Positions 20,266-31,600 are shown, numbered from the stretch's first letter. The stretch is DNA of 64,000 nt from Bremia lactucae (GCF_004359215.1 NC_090610.1:1980955-2044954), one strand, 5' to 3'. The notes: generated by a model not told the origin, from the sequence alone. Program-made: numbers and translations.

Positions 20266-20868
20266 GAGGCATATACAACTGATGTCGTGTCAGACGCAGT
20301 CGAGGGTGCGTTGAGGAGATGACAAACGTCATCAGGTCCTACCCAGAGCCTAAAGTCTGGTGTAGTAGAAATTGTACCGACGAGAAGTCAGGTGACACAA
20401 AGTCCTACCCAGCTCGAAGAGACTGGTGTATAGTCATGCATCCGAATGCCCTGCACAGATGTGGCAGTAGACAGGGAGCTGACAGGAAGTCATGCGTCGC
20501 ATGAACCGGCACAGTGCCTAGCCTCGTGCGGCTGGAAGGGATACGTTAGCCAGGAGAGGCACCCGCTTCCGAGCTAAAGGTCGTGAGTACTCGGAGAACG
20601 AGTTCCCGACAGATAAGGACGATCAAAGGCACGTCAAAACGAGTGAGCTTCGGTCGGTCCAAATAATAAAGAGGACGGGCCATCGAACGAAGTGTTCGAG
20701 GCCGTCGAAGACAATACAGCGGAGGCATTCTCAGTTGAGGTGCTCCGGCAAGTCTTTGAATCTGCCGAGGAGATAGTAAATCTCCCGGAGATGTCGTGGG
20801 ATCTGTTCCTTGCCGAGTTAAAGGAAGGAAAGATCCACGAAATAGTCACACCAGTTCCATAAGAGAAC
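20266..20868 (+). pseudogene. Element C protease-RT spacer, first copy
   Basis: A decayed coding spacer. Around 20690-20860 the plus strand reads FEAVEDNTAEAFSVEVLR and EEIVNLPEMSWD; a similar spacer precedes the RT of copy two. No domain is recognised. Confidence 0.5.
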
Positions 20869-21311
20869 TTGGTGGACTGCTGCTCGTCGTCCACAATGGA
20901 CGAGAGCGTCCTAGAAACGGACAAAAAGAAGCGGTACGCTGCTCAAGGCTGGGATGCCTTGAGAGACAGTCCGTTCTTTGAGGTTCTGTGGAAACATCGT
21001 GATGTGTTCCCAGAAGAAGTGCCGAGCCGCCTACCAGCAGATAGGGGCATCGGGCACGAGATAGACCTCGAACCTGGCACCAAGTATTGTGTGACCAGGC
21101 AATGGCCGTTGCCGAAAGAACAAGTCGATTATATCGATGAGTTCTTCGACAAACGAGCCAAGGCGGGACATGTGCGTGAGAGCAAATCGCCTCACTGCAG
21201 CCCGACCTTTTGTGTGCGTAAAGCCACAGGTGGATGGCGCGTGGTTCATGCTTATAATAAGCTGAACACGGCGACCATACCGGCGCAAACGCCAATCCCG
21301 CGGAAAGATGT
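20869..21311 (+). pseudogene. Element C reverse transcriptase, first copy, truncated
   Basis: The frame contains the N-terminal fingers of a Gypsy RT ([63 protein letters not shown]). It stops exactly at the single N at 21312, where a second Gag copy begins, so the palm with the YxDD motif is absent. Confidence 0.85.
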
Positions 21312-21312
21312 N
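21312..21312. other. Single ambiguous base at duplication junction
   Basis: One N joins the truncated RT of the first copy to the Gag of the second. It may mark an assembly join rather than a biological junction. Confidence 0.95.
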
Positions 21313-22160
21313 GCTCAGAGCGAGGCTCTCAACAGAACTGTTGAGATGCTCTCTGCCCGGCCGTACTAGCCGAGGCCCATTCGAATGGACCCGCCCAAGA
21401 CCGATGGAACTGCAGCGCACACGATTGTCCACTGGTTTTTAGCCGTGGAGCAATGCGGTGACGCGCAGCTCATCGAGGACGACAGCCGGATGGTGTCGTA
21501 CGCCTTGTCGCATCTGCGCGATAAGGCTTCAGATTGGGCTTACTCGGCGCTTATGGCGGACATAAAGGCGTTCCCTACAGTGGCGATCTTTAAAGGAAAG
21601 ATTCACCCCATGCACCAGTCGCCGAACAACGAAGTTTTGCTTCAGGCGCGCTTCTTTGGAGCGTGACAGTCAAAGCGAACTCTACAAGAGTATGTGCAGG
21701 AAATGCGATCGCTGTCGCCCCATTAGCGTAGGTCCATCTCCGGAGCACATTAAAGTACCCACGCTTATAAACAAACAACGGCATGCCCCATCGCGACAGG
21801 CCCAAATCAGAAAGGTTCCGTCGACGATGGAAGAGGCAATCCAAATTGCCTTGGTTGAGGATCACTCCTACACCAGTGCCTCGGCGACTGCTTGGTATAA
21901 ACCGTCGGCCGAGAGGTCAGAAAGTGCCTCGGCGACTGCTTGGTATAAGCCGTCGGCCGAGAGGTCAGATGCCACTCCCATGGAGTTGGGCGATGCAGAC
22001 GTTGTCTGTTACAAATACGGCAAGCGCGGCCATATGATGGCTCGCTGCTATGCCAGGGATCCTGCTGGGGCAGAAATTGCCCAGCAAGAGGATTACCTTC
22101 CCAAAGGGCGATGGCAAGAGCCCGCGTGCGAGACGCACGAGTTCTGCCTCGACCACTGAG
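21313..22160 (+). pseudogene. Element C Gag, second copy
   Basis: The plus strand encodes AQSEALNRTVEMLSA, the capsid-like region (GTAAHTIVHWFLAVEQCGDA, MVSYALSHLRDKASDWAYSA) and, after a frameshift near 21660, a C-terminal part with a 16-residue tandem repeat. A zinc-knuckle relic VCYKYGKRGHMMARC follows, in which the second cysteine has become tyrosine. It ends at a TGA at 22158. Confidence 0.78.
21875..21970 (+). repeat. 48-bp tandem duplication in Gag
   Basis: Two copies of a 48-bp unit (21875-21922 and 21923-21970) differ at only one or two bases and encode the 16-residue unit SASATAWYKPSAERSE twice. The length is a multiple of three, so the frame is kept. Confidence 0.95.
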
Positions 22161-22199
22161 AGGTCGGGAAATGCAGGATCGTAGTAGGGGCCGGATGCC

Positions 22200-22590
22200 C
22201 TTAAGTTCAGAGTTATGGAACAAACGGGTAGCATAGTCCCTGAGGTCTCAAAATTTCGGACCTCAACCCTGCAAATCTATAGCGCTCAAGTACGAGGCTA
22301 TGACCAGGTGATGACCCTCCTCGTGGATTCGGGTACATCACAAAATTTTGTAAAACTCGCGGCTCTAAGAAAGTGACCGCCGATGTTTGAGTCGCTTTGC
22401 CAGGATGGCAAGCGAGAAGAGGTGACCGTTCGTTCTGCGAACGGCGCACTCGTTAAGTCTGAGGGAGTTCAGATAGAACTCGCCTTCAGCTTTAGTGACT
22501 TCTCTTGTAAAGAGAAGTTGACAATGCTAGGTATGAAGGGTCCGTACGACCTCATCCTAGGCATGCCGTGGTTGGCAAAACACTAACCAT
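22200..22590 (+). pseudogene. Element C protease, second copy
   Basis: Frame-shifting relics match the first copy: LVDSGTSQNFVKLAAL around 22323-22365, FESLCQDGKREEVTVRSANG and LTMLGMKGPYDLILGMPWLA. The active-site DSG is retained. It ends at a TAA just after WLAKH. Confidence 0.75.
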
Positions 22591-23250
22591 GATTAGACTG
22601 GCGTACACGCACAGTTGCGAACTCTACGCAGGACACCAGAAAGTTTGTGCTCCTACGAGAGGCGTATGCAACTGATGTCGTGTCGAACATAGTTGACAGT
22701 GCGTTGACGGGATGTCAAACGTCACCAATTCCAACCCAGCTCGTAAAGACTCGGGTAGTGAAAGGGCAATGACAAGCAGTCATGTGTCCCATAGACCTGC
22801 ACAGAGCAGAGAGTCTGTGGCAGTAGACGGCGAGCTGACAGAAATTCAAGCTTCGCATGAACCGGCGCAGTGCCTAGAGCCTGGTGCGGTTGGAAGAGGT
22901 GCGTTAGCCAGGAGAGCAACGACACCCACTTCCCAGTCAAAGGTCGTGGTGACTCGAAGAACGAGTACCCGACAGATTAGGACGATCAAAGGCATGTCCA
23001 AATGAGTGACCTTTGGATCAGTTCCTATTAAAGAGGACGGGCCTTCGAACGAGGTGTTCGAGGCCGTCAAAGACGAAATTGCGGAGGCATCCTTAGTTAT
23101 GGTGCTCCGGCAAGTCTTTTTATCTGCCGAGGAGATAGTAAATCTCCCGGAGATGTCGTGAGATCTGTTCTTGCCGAATTAAAGAAAAGAAAGATCCACG
23201 AAATAGTCACACAAGTTCCAGAAAAGAACTTGGTGGACTGTTGCTCGTCG
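22591..23250 (+). pseudogene. Element C protease-RT spacer, second copy
   Basis: This region corresponds to the spacer of the first copy. Open frames at 22712-23005 are Ser/Ala/Glu-rich and carry no recognised domain. The relics EEIVNLPEMS and SSTMDESVLKN near 23130-23280 lead into the RT. Confidence 0.5.
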
Positions 23251-24011
23251 TCCACAATGGACGAGAGCGTCCTAAAAAACGGACAAAAAGAAAGGGTTCG
23301 CTGCTCAAGGCTGGGATGCCTTGAGAGACCGTCCATTCTTTGAAGTTCTGTGGAAACATCGCTATGCGCTCCCAGAAGAAGTGCCGAGCCGCCTACCAGC
23401 AGATAGGGGCATCGGGCACGAGACAGACCTCGAACCTGGCACCAAGTATTGTGTGACCACGCAATGGCCGTTGCCGAAAGAACAAGTCGATTATATCGAT
23501 GAGTTCTTCGACAAGCGAGCCAAGGCGAAACATGTGCGTAAGAGCAAATCGCCTCAGTGCAGCCCGACCTTTTGCGTGCGTAAAGCCACAGGTGGATGGC
23601 GCGCGGTTAAAGCTTACAATAAGCTGAACACGGCCATTATTCCGGCGCGGAAAGATGTTTTGTTGAACTCCATAGGAAATTCAACTATCTTTTCCGTGTT
23701 GGATATAAAGAGCGGCTTCTATCAGGTACTCATGAGAGTCCGATGTAGCCAGATTGGTAGTGAGCACCCCAAGTGGTATGATTTGGGAGTGACTTGTGAT
23801 GCCCCAACGTCTAAAAAACGGACCAGCGACATTCAACCGAGTGGTCGCTCACATGATGCGTCAGCACCGTGCCTACGCGCCGTATTACTTTGACGATGCA
23901 TTTATTCATAGTAGGGCCGAGGACGGGCTGAGCGAAACAAGGTCACCGAAGAGTCATCTAGACGCTGTGTTGAAAACTCTGGACCACACCCCGTTGTATG
24001 TCAGCTTGTAA
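23251..24011 (+). pseudogene. Element C reverse transcriptase, second copy
   Basis: The frame covers the fingers and much of the palm: LPADRGIGHETDLEPGTKYC, SPTFCVRKATGGWRA, STIFSVLDIKSGFYQVLMR, then after a frameshift KNGPATFNRVVAHMM and the catalytic YYFDDAF near 23883-23900. It lacks 27 or so bases between TIIPA and RKDV relative to the first copy. It breaks off near 24011 where an unrelated part of the element begins. Confidence 0.82.
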
Positions 24012-24018
24012 AAGTCCG

Positions 24019-25380
24019 TCATGGCGGTCCCCGAGATACCTGCTCTGAGTGCTCTACGTCAGCTTGCTTAAGCCATGTCGAGACCCCACATGGACTTAAA
24101 GGCGCTTGCGCCGAGACAGGCGGTCGTGCCGCAGATTGCTGCGTCCTCACCAGGATGTTCAGCTGGCCCTCTAAACGACGCTGTTGATGTTCCAACGTTG
24201 AAAGACGATTTTGGACCGCGCCAAAAGAGCCATCAATACGAGCAAAGCCCTCGCGAAGAAGGCGCACCTTGTGCTCTAGAGCATCAAATCATTCCACCGA
24301 GATTTCGCCCCCCCCCTCCCGCGTTGCTCGATCAGCGAGGGAACATTCGGATTCACGTAGAGAAGCTTCTAAAGCGACGTCGTTGCAAGGGCTGATGCCA
24401 GTATCTGTTGAAGTGGATAGGGTACTCCTCTTCAGAAAACTCTTCGGAGGTTGAGGTTCCTCTTCGGCAAGGTTGCCCGTACACCGTTAATGTTTTTGAT
24501 CCCACGCTCAGGGTCGACTTGTGCCAAACGACGCTTCCACCAATAAACGTGGGAACATGTGGATCTATAGCCCCAACGCGGCTTCGATCCATGGTTGCAC
24601 CGGCAACCGAAGCACAAAAATTGACTAGGCTTCTCCTCGTTTTGAGGCATAAACGTCGAACGTAATTGGCCTTTGGCCATAAGCTTGGCGAAATCGAAGC
24701 GGAGCTTCTGTTCCAAACAACCATCAGCCACATCCGAAAATTCTCTCATCGACCAAATGTTGCGGAGACGGCGGGCCTGATGAACCCAGTTCTCAAACGA
24801 AGCATCATCTATGCTATTTGATTCGTTTGGAAAGAGATCGATCGGAATTTCTCTCATTGATGTCATCTAAGCCCCACGGGCCTGATCACACCAACGCGTC
24901 AAATACTGACCTTGCGTCATTATTTTGGGCGTAAGATACTGCTCATGAAGAGCGTCGCGAGCAGTGAGCTCCTCCGGCGTCCTCGTCTTGGATCCGGAGG
25001 TCCAGATGGTCAAGCTGCGACCCGTACCATTTTTGAGGCCTTCTTCGGCACTAAGTGGAGTTAATCGATATTCGCAGGGAGATTTTGCTTTAGCAAGATC
25101 TGCGGCTTGACGACGAGCTTGTTCCTCCACGAGGATTGCGTGCTCTTGCTCTTCATCGAGCGGTTTCGTAACTATGTTGGACTTAGAGTCCGAAGTCCTG
25201 CGCAGTGCAGCTATCACATCCGCGGCACCACGTTCTAGGAAGGGATTTGAGGCCGAGATTCGTCCACAAAGAACGACGCTCTTTCCCCTCACCCTCTGAT
25301 GGAGATTGACTTACAAAGTCGACCATTTCTTCATCGTCGAGGAAGAAGCTAAGAATCTGTGACTCACGCTTGATATTCAT
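24019..25380 (-). pseudogene. Antisense ORF of element C
   Basis: This is homologous to the antisense ORF of element A and in the same relative place. From the ATG at 25380 (MNIKRESQILSFFLDDEEMV), after a frame change near 25275, come FLERGAADVIAALRRT, LDEEQEHAILVEEQARRQAA and EYRLTPLSAEE, RTPEELTARDALHEQYLTP. After an in-frame TAG near 24865 come MTSMREIPIDLFPNE, FENWVHQARRLRNIW and FAKLMAKGQLRSTF. The distal part (24267-24019) is the coiled coil (NRLSTLEHQQRRLEGQLNIL). Differences from A are often conservative (I/V, E/D, R/Q). Function unknown. Confidence 0.7.
24060..24480 (+). pseudogene. Element C pol C-terminal linker and chromodomain
   Basis: The plus strand encodes DLKALAPRQAVVPQIAASSP, a Pro-rich linker (PPRFRPPPPALLDQRGN), HVEKLLKRRRCKG and, after a TGA near 24395, CQYLLKWIGYSSSENSSE. 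This aligns with the chromodomain of element A, but the stop is at a different codon and the final WE has become SE. The opposite strand carries the antisense frame. Confidence 0.8.
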
Positions 25381-25488
25381 GAGACAAAAGAATGCCAAAC
25401 ACAAGCAAACGCTTATCTGTTTATATTCCAACCTTAACGAGGAAATGAAGAGAATGTTGACTAAGTGTCAACAGTCTGATCGGGAGGA

Positions 25489-25590
25489 TATGGGGCACAC
25501 TTCAATTGGTGAACCGTTGTGTGGTACATTGACTTTGTGGGTAAAATACAAATACCCTTTTATTCTATTTAAAATAGTGAATCACTAATA
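25489..25590 (+). repeat. Start of LTR-alpha (3' LTR of element C)
   Basis: The sequence ATGGGGCACACTTCAATTGG with AACCGTTGTGTGGTACATT matches the first 100 bp of LTR-alpha in plus orientation. It breaks off near 25590 into LTR-beta-like sequence. Confidence 0.8.
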
Positions 25591-26270
25591 TATGATGCAC
25601 CTCACGGCGTTCACATTAAAAAAAACGGGGATGGTGGCTAGCGTCTTCCAAGATACGAGGTATTTAGATTAACACGCTCGCAATAAATATCAGTGCATAT
25701 CTACACAGATGGCATTTATGATTGGTTAGAATAGGTTTAATATTTAATACGATTAACTATCAATGAGTCTGAAAGCTACTTCGTAGTTGACAAGTGCGCA
25801 CGTGGTGCCGGATTACCGCCCCCTTGACGTCACTGAAACAAAGGTTTTTAGTTCGTTGGATGAGGTCGCTTAGGAGCCCAACAACTACATCACTGTACGT
25901 GAAAGAAGACGGTTAACCGCTTCCTTACTGTGCTTAAAAGGTGTAAGCCAGAAGTGCGTGGCAGCTTAAAGTAGCGCCTGCCCACAAAGGTACTAGACGC
26001 TTTAAGATTAGAAGTAAAGCTGAACTTTATAAAATTATTAGAATTTAAAACCTTACTCTAGCTAAATTAAAATAGATTTCGGCCGCCAGATTTAAACTTG
26101 GCGGCAACCACATAATAAATGTGATTTCATACACAAGGGTGAATCACAATGTGAACCACACCCAAGTGGTGGGTCAAACTTCTTCAACGAATAGACCACC
26201 CCTTTGAGTAAACAAAGTGTACTTTACGGGGATTGTGTAACATAGGGCAACTTTATCCCGTTTAACCATC
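25591..26270. repeat. Mosaic of LTR-beta and LTR-alpha fragments
   Basis: Positions about 25640-25950 match LTR-beta in plus orientation (ACACGCTCGCAATAAATAT, GTGCGCACGTGGTGCCGG). About 25960-26112 matches the centre of LTR-alpha in minus orientation, with a degenerate CCGCCAGATTT hairpin. About 26125-26270 matches the LTR-beta start in minus orientation. This is a nest of insertions or recombination products. Confidence 0.75.
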
Positions 26271-26662
26271 CCCTCTTGAGAACGAATTTACATTTTGCAA
26301 ATTCGTCAAAGAGGGACAGCGAGTGGCTTTACCCGCCGTTCTAGTCCTATCAGTCACTCTAGCGACCTGTGTGCATTCACAAGGCGCCAATCATGCCATC
26401 TAAGAGGGGCAAAGGTGATGAGTCGTCCGCAAAGACGCCCTCACAACCACGCACGAAGCGTACGCGCCGCGTTAACATGCCGCCGTCGTTTAGGGCCATA
26501 GTTACAACGCCGACAGCTACTGCTGCTAACGCGCTAATTGGGCTTCAGATTTATCCCACTTTCACAGTGAGGATGTAGATCCGCCGCTCATAGTAGTGAT
26601 GAGTACAGCGGAAGGATGATGGCGCTTTGTTGCCCATCTAAACTTCGCTCATTGCTCTTAAT
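26271..26662. other. Short unassigned stretch before the D1 antisense frame
   Basis: Plus-strand frames here (26295-26578) are short and basic without a recognised domain. They may be a 5' part of the frame that follows. Confidence 0.35.
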
Positions 26663-27628
26663 ATGGAGACGCTCACTGTTGCGAAGGCCAACTTGCCTTA
26701 CGTCAACAAAGCAACTGTCTCGTCTTCATCGCTAGCTAGCGAAGCGACCAGTCATGAGAGCGCTGCCCATAAAGGCGCAGCTGCTCCTCAGTTGAGTAGA
26801 ACCACAACACCTGTCGTCAGGCCATTGTTCACAATGGGTCGCGATTCCCCGATCCCGGTAGTATTGCATTCAAATGAATTAATCGACCGATACGATGCGG
26901 AATTCCTGCGCCGCTTTAAGCTACATTCCGATGTGGCGAACTAACGGTCGCAGCAAATTAACTTCGCTCGCTTGCGTGTGAAATGAGTTATGGGCGGTAC
27001 TATACCCCCTGTTTTTACTCATTATGCCGCTCCTGCTAGTCGATACGAAACTAGCGGAGCGACATCTGGTGCTCTTTCTCATAGGCAGACTTCAGACCCG
27101 GTACGTCGACGCGCAGTGCGTCGACAGGTTCCCAAGAGTCAAACATATTTGGGTATCCTTTCCACTGGACGAGGATTTGATGATTCTGTTTCACGGAGCG
27201 GTGGGCAATTAACCTTCCAACAAGGATGCGTTGGTTCCTAGCAGCATCCAGCAGTGCAGGTGGCGCCCGATAGGAGCGGTAATTTCACCCACTTCTCGCG
27301 GCAGCCTATCCCGCATCTGTTCAGTCGCAGGCGCTAAGCTCTTCTGAACGATGGATCGGGGATCTGGAAAGTCAAGTCTCGCGACTCACTCCGGATCTTC
27401 ACGATGTCCGCGCGAAGGATCGTCAGGGTTACGAACACCGTAAACTTCGGCTGGACCTATTGGAAAAGTTGATGCTGAGGGATCCGCGTTACGCGCGTGA
27501 TATCCCTAGCTATCCAAGTCCGTATCGTGATCGCAGGAGTCATTCGGCTGGAAGTTTTTTTCCTTCCCCGTCTCCCTCACCAGATCGACGCTCGACTCAC
27601 CGTCAGCACTATTATCGGTCTTCTTAGA
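26663..27628 (+). pseudogene. Antisense frame next to D1
   Basis: Plus-strand coding relics lie between an LTR and the 3' end of the minus-strand D1 pol. Positions 26663-26944 encode METLTVAKANLPYV, ESAAHKGAAAP and LIDRYDAEFLRRFKLHSD; the ESAAHKGAAA block is shared with 13029-13472. Positions 27283-27628 are open for 114 codons. They encode a helical segment (SERWIGDLESQVSRLTPDL, KLRLDLLEKLMLRD) and then a Ser/Pro/Arg-rich tail. The region between has frame changes. The placement matches the antisense frames of A, C and F, but no sequence homology to those is evident by eye. Confidence 0.55.
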
Positions 27629-27680
27629 CGGATAGGACGCCGACGGTGAGTCGAGCTTCGATCTGGTGAGCGAGACGGGG
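27566..27680. repeat. 39-bp inverted repeat at the end of the antisense frame
   Basis: Arms 27566-27604 and 27642-27680 pair with two mismatches around a 37-base spacer. The left arm lies in the Ser/Pro-rich tail of the antisense frame. Confidence 0.92.
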
Positions 27681-27724
27681 CTCTTCTGGATCAACATACC
27701 GTTTCAGATGAACATAATTAGGAG

Positions 27725-28756
27725 TTGTCTGCATATAAGGGGGGAGGGCGAGCCTATAATTTTAGGTCTCCAACCTGGTTGACCACCGTAAACGGCCCGA
27801 TGAAACGCGGCAATTACGTCGTAGTACCTCCCGGTAGTAAAGAAATTGCAATTTTAGGTAGAGTAGCAGTTCTTACTGGTACTATACCTCCACCACTAAA
27901 GCGTTCAATGTTTTGCGACCATTTCGGTCTGCATATTCTTTTTGTATATCCTGTGCGCTTGCCATCGCGTCACGGGCTTTTCGTGTGATGGCTAATCGCT
28001 CAACCACAAAGCGTTGAGCTTCGCTCATGCTTTTTGCATCTATCTCGCATATGACCCCGCCGAGAGGTCGGTCATAGGACGTAGTTGTGAATAACGAAGC
28101 ATCGATATTGTTTGGGAGCGCAGGCATTCCTTGCCGTGACTCCATACTGACCAGTGCCAAACTGGCAGGACACTATGGCAAATTTTTGTCTTTGCGATGA
28201 TACCCTCGCGGGTCATCGTCATATTGACGAAACTGTGTCCCTCTTTCGCATCAAGCGTAGTGAGGGGCCCTCCCCCACTTAGACTCGGGCTGTGCACAAA
28301 CGAGACTGGCGTCCGAGGATGGAGCGGTCCGTTTATATAAAACGGTATTTCACCCGTACTGGCGTGGACAATGTTATTTATAGCGAACTCCACAAAGGGC
28401 AATTGCTTGCTCCACTCTTTGGGAGTTGCTATAGTGCGTAAGACATCCGCCACGACCCGATTGGCACGTTCTGTATGGCCATCGGTCTGGGGATGATCTG
28501 CGGTCGACATGTGGAGCTTGCTACCTAGCAGCTCGAACACATGTCGCCAAAAACCAGACTTAAAACGTGGATCCCGGTCCGACACTACGGACTCAAGCAT
28601 CATGTGTAGTTGGTATATATGATCGATGAACAAGAGAGCTGCCTCCTTGCCTGTGATCGATGTTTTAAATGGTTCAAAATGCACCATTTTGTTCAGTCTG
28701 TCTACAAAAGACGACGAGCCCGTCCAATTCTTATGATCAGGCGGCAAGCCAAACAT
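27725..28756 (-). pseudogene. D1 integrase
   Basis: The long frame 28756-28040 holds most of the integrase core: FVDRLNKMVHFEPFK, VVSDRDPRFKSGFW, STADHPQTDGHTERANRVV and FYINGPLHPRTP. The second Asp and the Glu of the DDE triad are present; the first lies at the 5' edge. Relics to 27725 include KARDAMASAQDIQKEYADRN and YRLALPPYM. Several frame changes break the C-terminal part. Confidence 0.85.
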
Positions 28757-29757
28757 GAAGTTCAGACTAACCGACCTCTAACAATCCGTTGAATTGGCAG
28801 CGGATTCAGTGGCGCAATGCTGGACGGTGCAGCCTAAATGGGTTGACACTATTCGCAGAAGCAAATATAGTTGGCCACCCATCAATACAGGTGTGGCCAC
28901 CAAAATTCCTTTAACACTCGTTATAATACCTTTTAACGGCCCAGATGCCCACTCGATGGTGCATCATGGAGCTCGTGTAGGATCATCAGTTTGAGATCTG
29001 TGTCATGAGGGACATATATTCTCAAGGGATCACAATATGACAGCTGATGGCTGCCAACGTCGACGACTCAACTTGTGCTTAGCACGATAAACACTTTCCT
29101 GGTGTCTTGCCTCACAGTCTGGTCTGCGCGATAACGCGTCAGCTAAGACATTCGACTTTTCCGTCTTGTATTTAACCTTGAAATTAAATTCAGAGAAGAA
29201 TGTAAGCCATCTTGCCATTCTAGGCGAGAGGTGCGGTGAGTTTGTAGCGGTCCGCAATGATGCGTGATAAACCACAAATGATTCGGTGCTCGACATGTGC
29301 ACTCAAAACTTAACAAGAGCATACTGTATTGAAAGTTGCTCCTTGCCATGCTCAGGGCAATTCAATTCCGCAGCTTTCAAAAGCCGGGACTGATAAGAGA
29401 TGACATGGTCGACGCCGTCGTCATTTTTCTGCATGAGCGCGCTGCCGATTGCAAAATTGCTTGCATCGCAGACGACGCTTAAGGGCTTATCCGCGTCGGC
29501 AATGCCAAGACCGTTGCATCAACAAGTGATTGCTCCACCGATGTGAACGCATCTACTTGTTCCTTTGATCAAAGGCATTCTGCGTCATTTTAAGTCGGTT
29601 AGACAAAGGCTTAGGTCGCTCCGCATAATTCTTGCTATACATGCAAGTAATTAAGGAGCCCTCTAAATTAGTGCAAATTCTCACATGTCGCTGGAATGGC
29701 CATTTCTTTGCCGATTTTACCTTGTCTAGGTCTGCTCGCACACCTTGTGTACCTACG
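28757..29757 (-). pseudogene. D1 RT thumb, RNase H and H2C2 relics
   Basis: From right to left on the minus strand: RADLDKVKSAKKWPFQ (RT thumb), SNRLKMTQNAF, an RNase H piece with HVISYQSRLLKAAELNCPEH, then SFVVYHASLRTATNSPHLS and KTEKSNVLADALSRRPD, and a degenerate H2C2 (LHELHDAPSSGHLGR near 28970). All are in broken frames. Confidence 0.78.
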
Positions 29758-31140
29758 ATGCATGGGTGTGTACGCAGCTTGCTAGGAATGTTTAGCGTGT
29801 AAGCTAGACCCACATGGCCGCGACCGTGAATGTTCCACGAAAGCGCGTGAGCAATTTGGTATTAAAGATCGCAAAAACCAAGTTTGTAGGTAGGTTTTTA
29901 GCATTTAATAAAACTCGGTCCTCGACCATATAAGAATCAGTACAGCTTCTGCCTTTAGCATCTGCTTGTTCTTTTTATTTGTCTTGGCTATCACCCATCG
30001 TATCCCTTACATGTCTTAAGTTACTATATCGCGTCGCGAGAAACTCGCCTACTTGTTTCCGAACGGTAACAGGGCTGATATCAGCAAGCCTATCGGTTAA
30101 TTCTAGTCCACCAAGCCCTGAGCCACGCAGTGGTATCGTTAACGGAACGCGTGTGTGGGTGGTCTGTAGAGGCATGCACAGCTTTATTTAACGCAAACTC
30201 CACTACCGGTAGCATTGAGCTCCAGCGCTTTGGTGTCTCAGCACACACACTGCGCAGAACGTCTTCGATGACGCGATTGACACGTTCAGTCTAGCTATCG
30301 ATCTGCGGATGGTCCTGTCCAATCTGGTGCCAAGCACTCGGAAAATTGATTTTCAGAAGTTACCCGTGAAACGGGGGTCCCGATCAGAGACAATTACCAC
30401 TGGCAAACCGTGCTGTCGAAACACGCGATGAATGAACAGCCTTGCTGTACCTTCGCCATCAATGGTATCCAGAACAGCTGCTATATAGACCATATTGCAC
30501 AACCTGGCAACAAAAACCACTATGCCACATTTACCAGCCGAATCTATTGGTAGACAGAAACCAAAATCCATACTAATGGACTCTCAACACCCTATGAGTA
30601 CGGGCAGACTTGCCATTTGTGCAGCAGCATGCGCCGAACCCGTTGGCAAGTTTCGCATGTGCGAACATATGTGCTGACCCATTCATAAAGTTGGGGCCAT
30701 CAATAGATCTGGGTTACAGAGCCGTTGGTATTTTCTCTACCGAGATGACCACCAGGGACATATCGTGTGCCTCATAGAGGATTCGGTACTTCAAATCCTC
30801 ATCATGAGGAAAAACGACGCGCGGAGGATCCGCAGCGTCCTTGCAATAAAGCAATAGGTCGTTATCGATAGAAAGTCGATGTAACCTTGCACGCAAACGT
30901 GCTGAGAATTTAAAATCCGAGTCAGAGTTCTTTAGAGCTCGTAGCAGAGCTACACACTGTTCATCCATGGCATAAGCTGAACGGCTTAATTCAGTAATAG
31001 GGTACATAATAGTCGTTAAATGGGGAGCTCATAATCCGGCCTGCGTGATAACGCATGGCCAAAGCATTCTGCACGCCAGGCTTATACTACACCTCGAAGT
31101 TGTATTCGGCGAAAAAGGATAGCCATCGGGCCATTCTCTG
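29758..31140 (-). pseudogene. D2 integrase relics
   Basis: Short frames correspond to the integrase of A: YPITELSRSAYAMDEQCVAL at the H2C2 side (31007-30714), SMDFGFCLPIDSAGKCG and VVIVSDRDPRFTGNF (30571-30353), VPLTIPLRGSGLGG (30175) and GLAYTLNIPSKLRTHP (29813). Frameshifts separate every block. Confidence 0.82.
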
Positions 31141-31600
31141 TGAGAATTGGGGCGACTTAGTCGCAGTGCGAAATGACCCGTGATCTGTATATGTGACAAA
31201 CGGCTTAGAGCCGCGCAGATGAACTCTGAATTTGACAAGAGCATACTTCGTTGCAAGTAATCCTTTGTCATGAACTTTAAATTGTACTTCACCGCAGTTT
31301 CAAGCTGTCAAGACTCGAACGCAATTACATGTTCTTACCCATCAATATCTGTTTGTAACAGAGCATTGCCAATGGCAAAATCCGATGCGTCGCAGACGAC
31401 ACTGAAAGGCCAGTTTGGATTTGGCAGTTCCAGAATCGAAGCATGGATAAGACTATCCTTAATTGCTTGAAAGCATTATGTTCTGTGCTAGTCCAGCCCA
31501 TTCTGTATCCTTTTTAATGAGATTAGATAATGGCCTAGCCATATCAGCGTAATTTTCGCTATTATTGTACAAGTAGTTGGCAAGGCCGAATCACTTCCGT
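31141..31600 (-). pseudogene. D2 RNase H relic
   Basis: Minus-strand pieces match the RNase H of A (DKGLLATKYALVKFRVHLRG, SVVCDASDFAIGNAL) in broken frames. Confidence 0.8.

Larger units (their letters stand above)
18955..25590 (+). mobile_element. Element C: decayed plus-strand chromovirus-like element, partly duplicated
   Basis: Gag, protease and RT occur twice in tandem (18955-21311 and 21313-24011), joined at a single N. The second copy jumps from the RT palm to the pol C-terminal linker and chromodomain (24060-24470). An antisense frame follows (25380 to about 24019) and then the start of an LTR-alpha (25489-25590). RNase H and most of the integrase are missing. The RT resembles that of A but is a distinct sequence. 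Many stops and frameshifts are present. Confidence 0.8.
27725..29757 (-). mobile_element. Element D1: Gypsy pol remnant (RT end, RNase H, integrase)
   Basis: Minus-strand pol in the order RT thumb/RNase H, H2C2, integrase, integrase C-terminus. It resembles the pol of A but is clearly a different lineage (for example FGLPPDHKNWTGSSSFVDRL). Its left side faces the antisense frame at 26663-27628. Its right side ends abruptly near 29757 inside another element. Confidence 0.8.
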
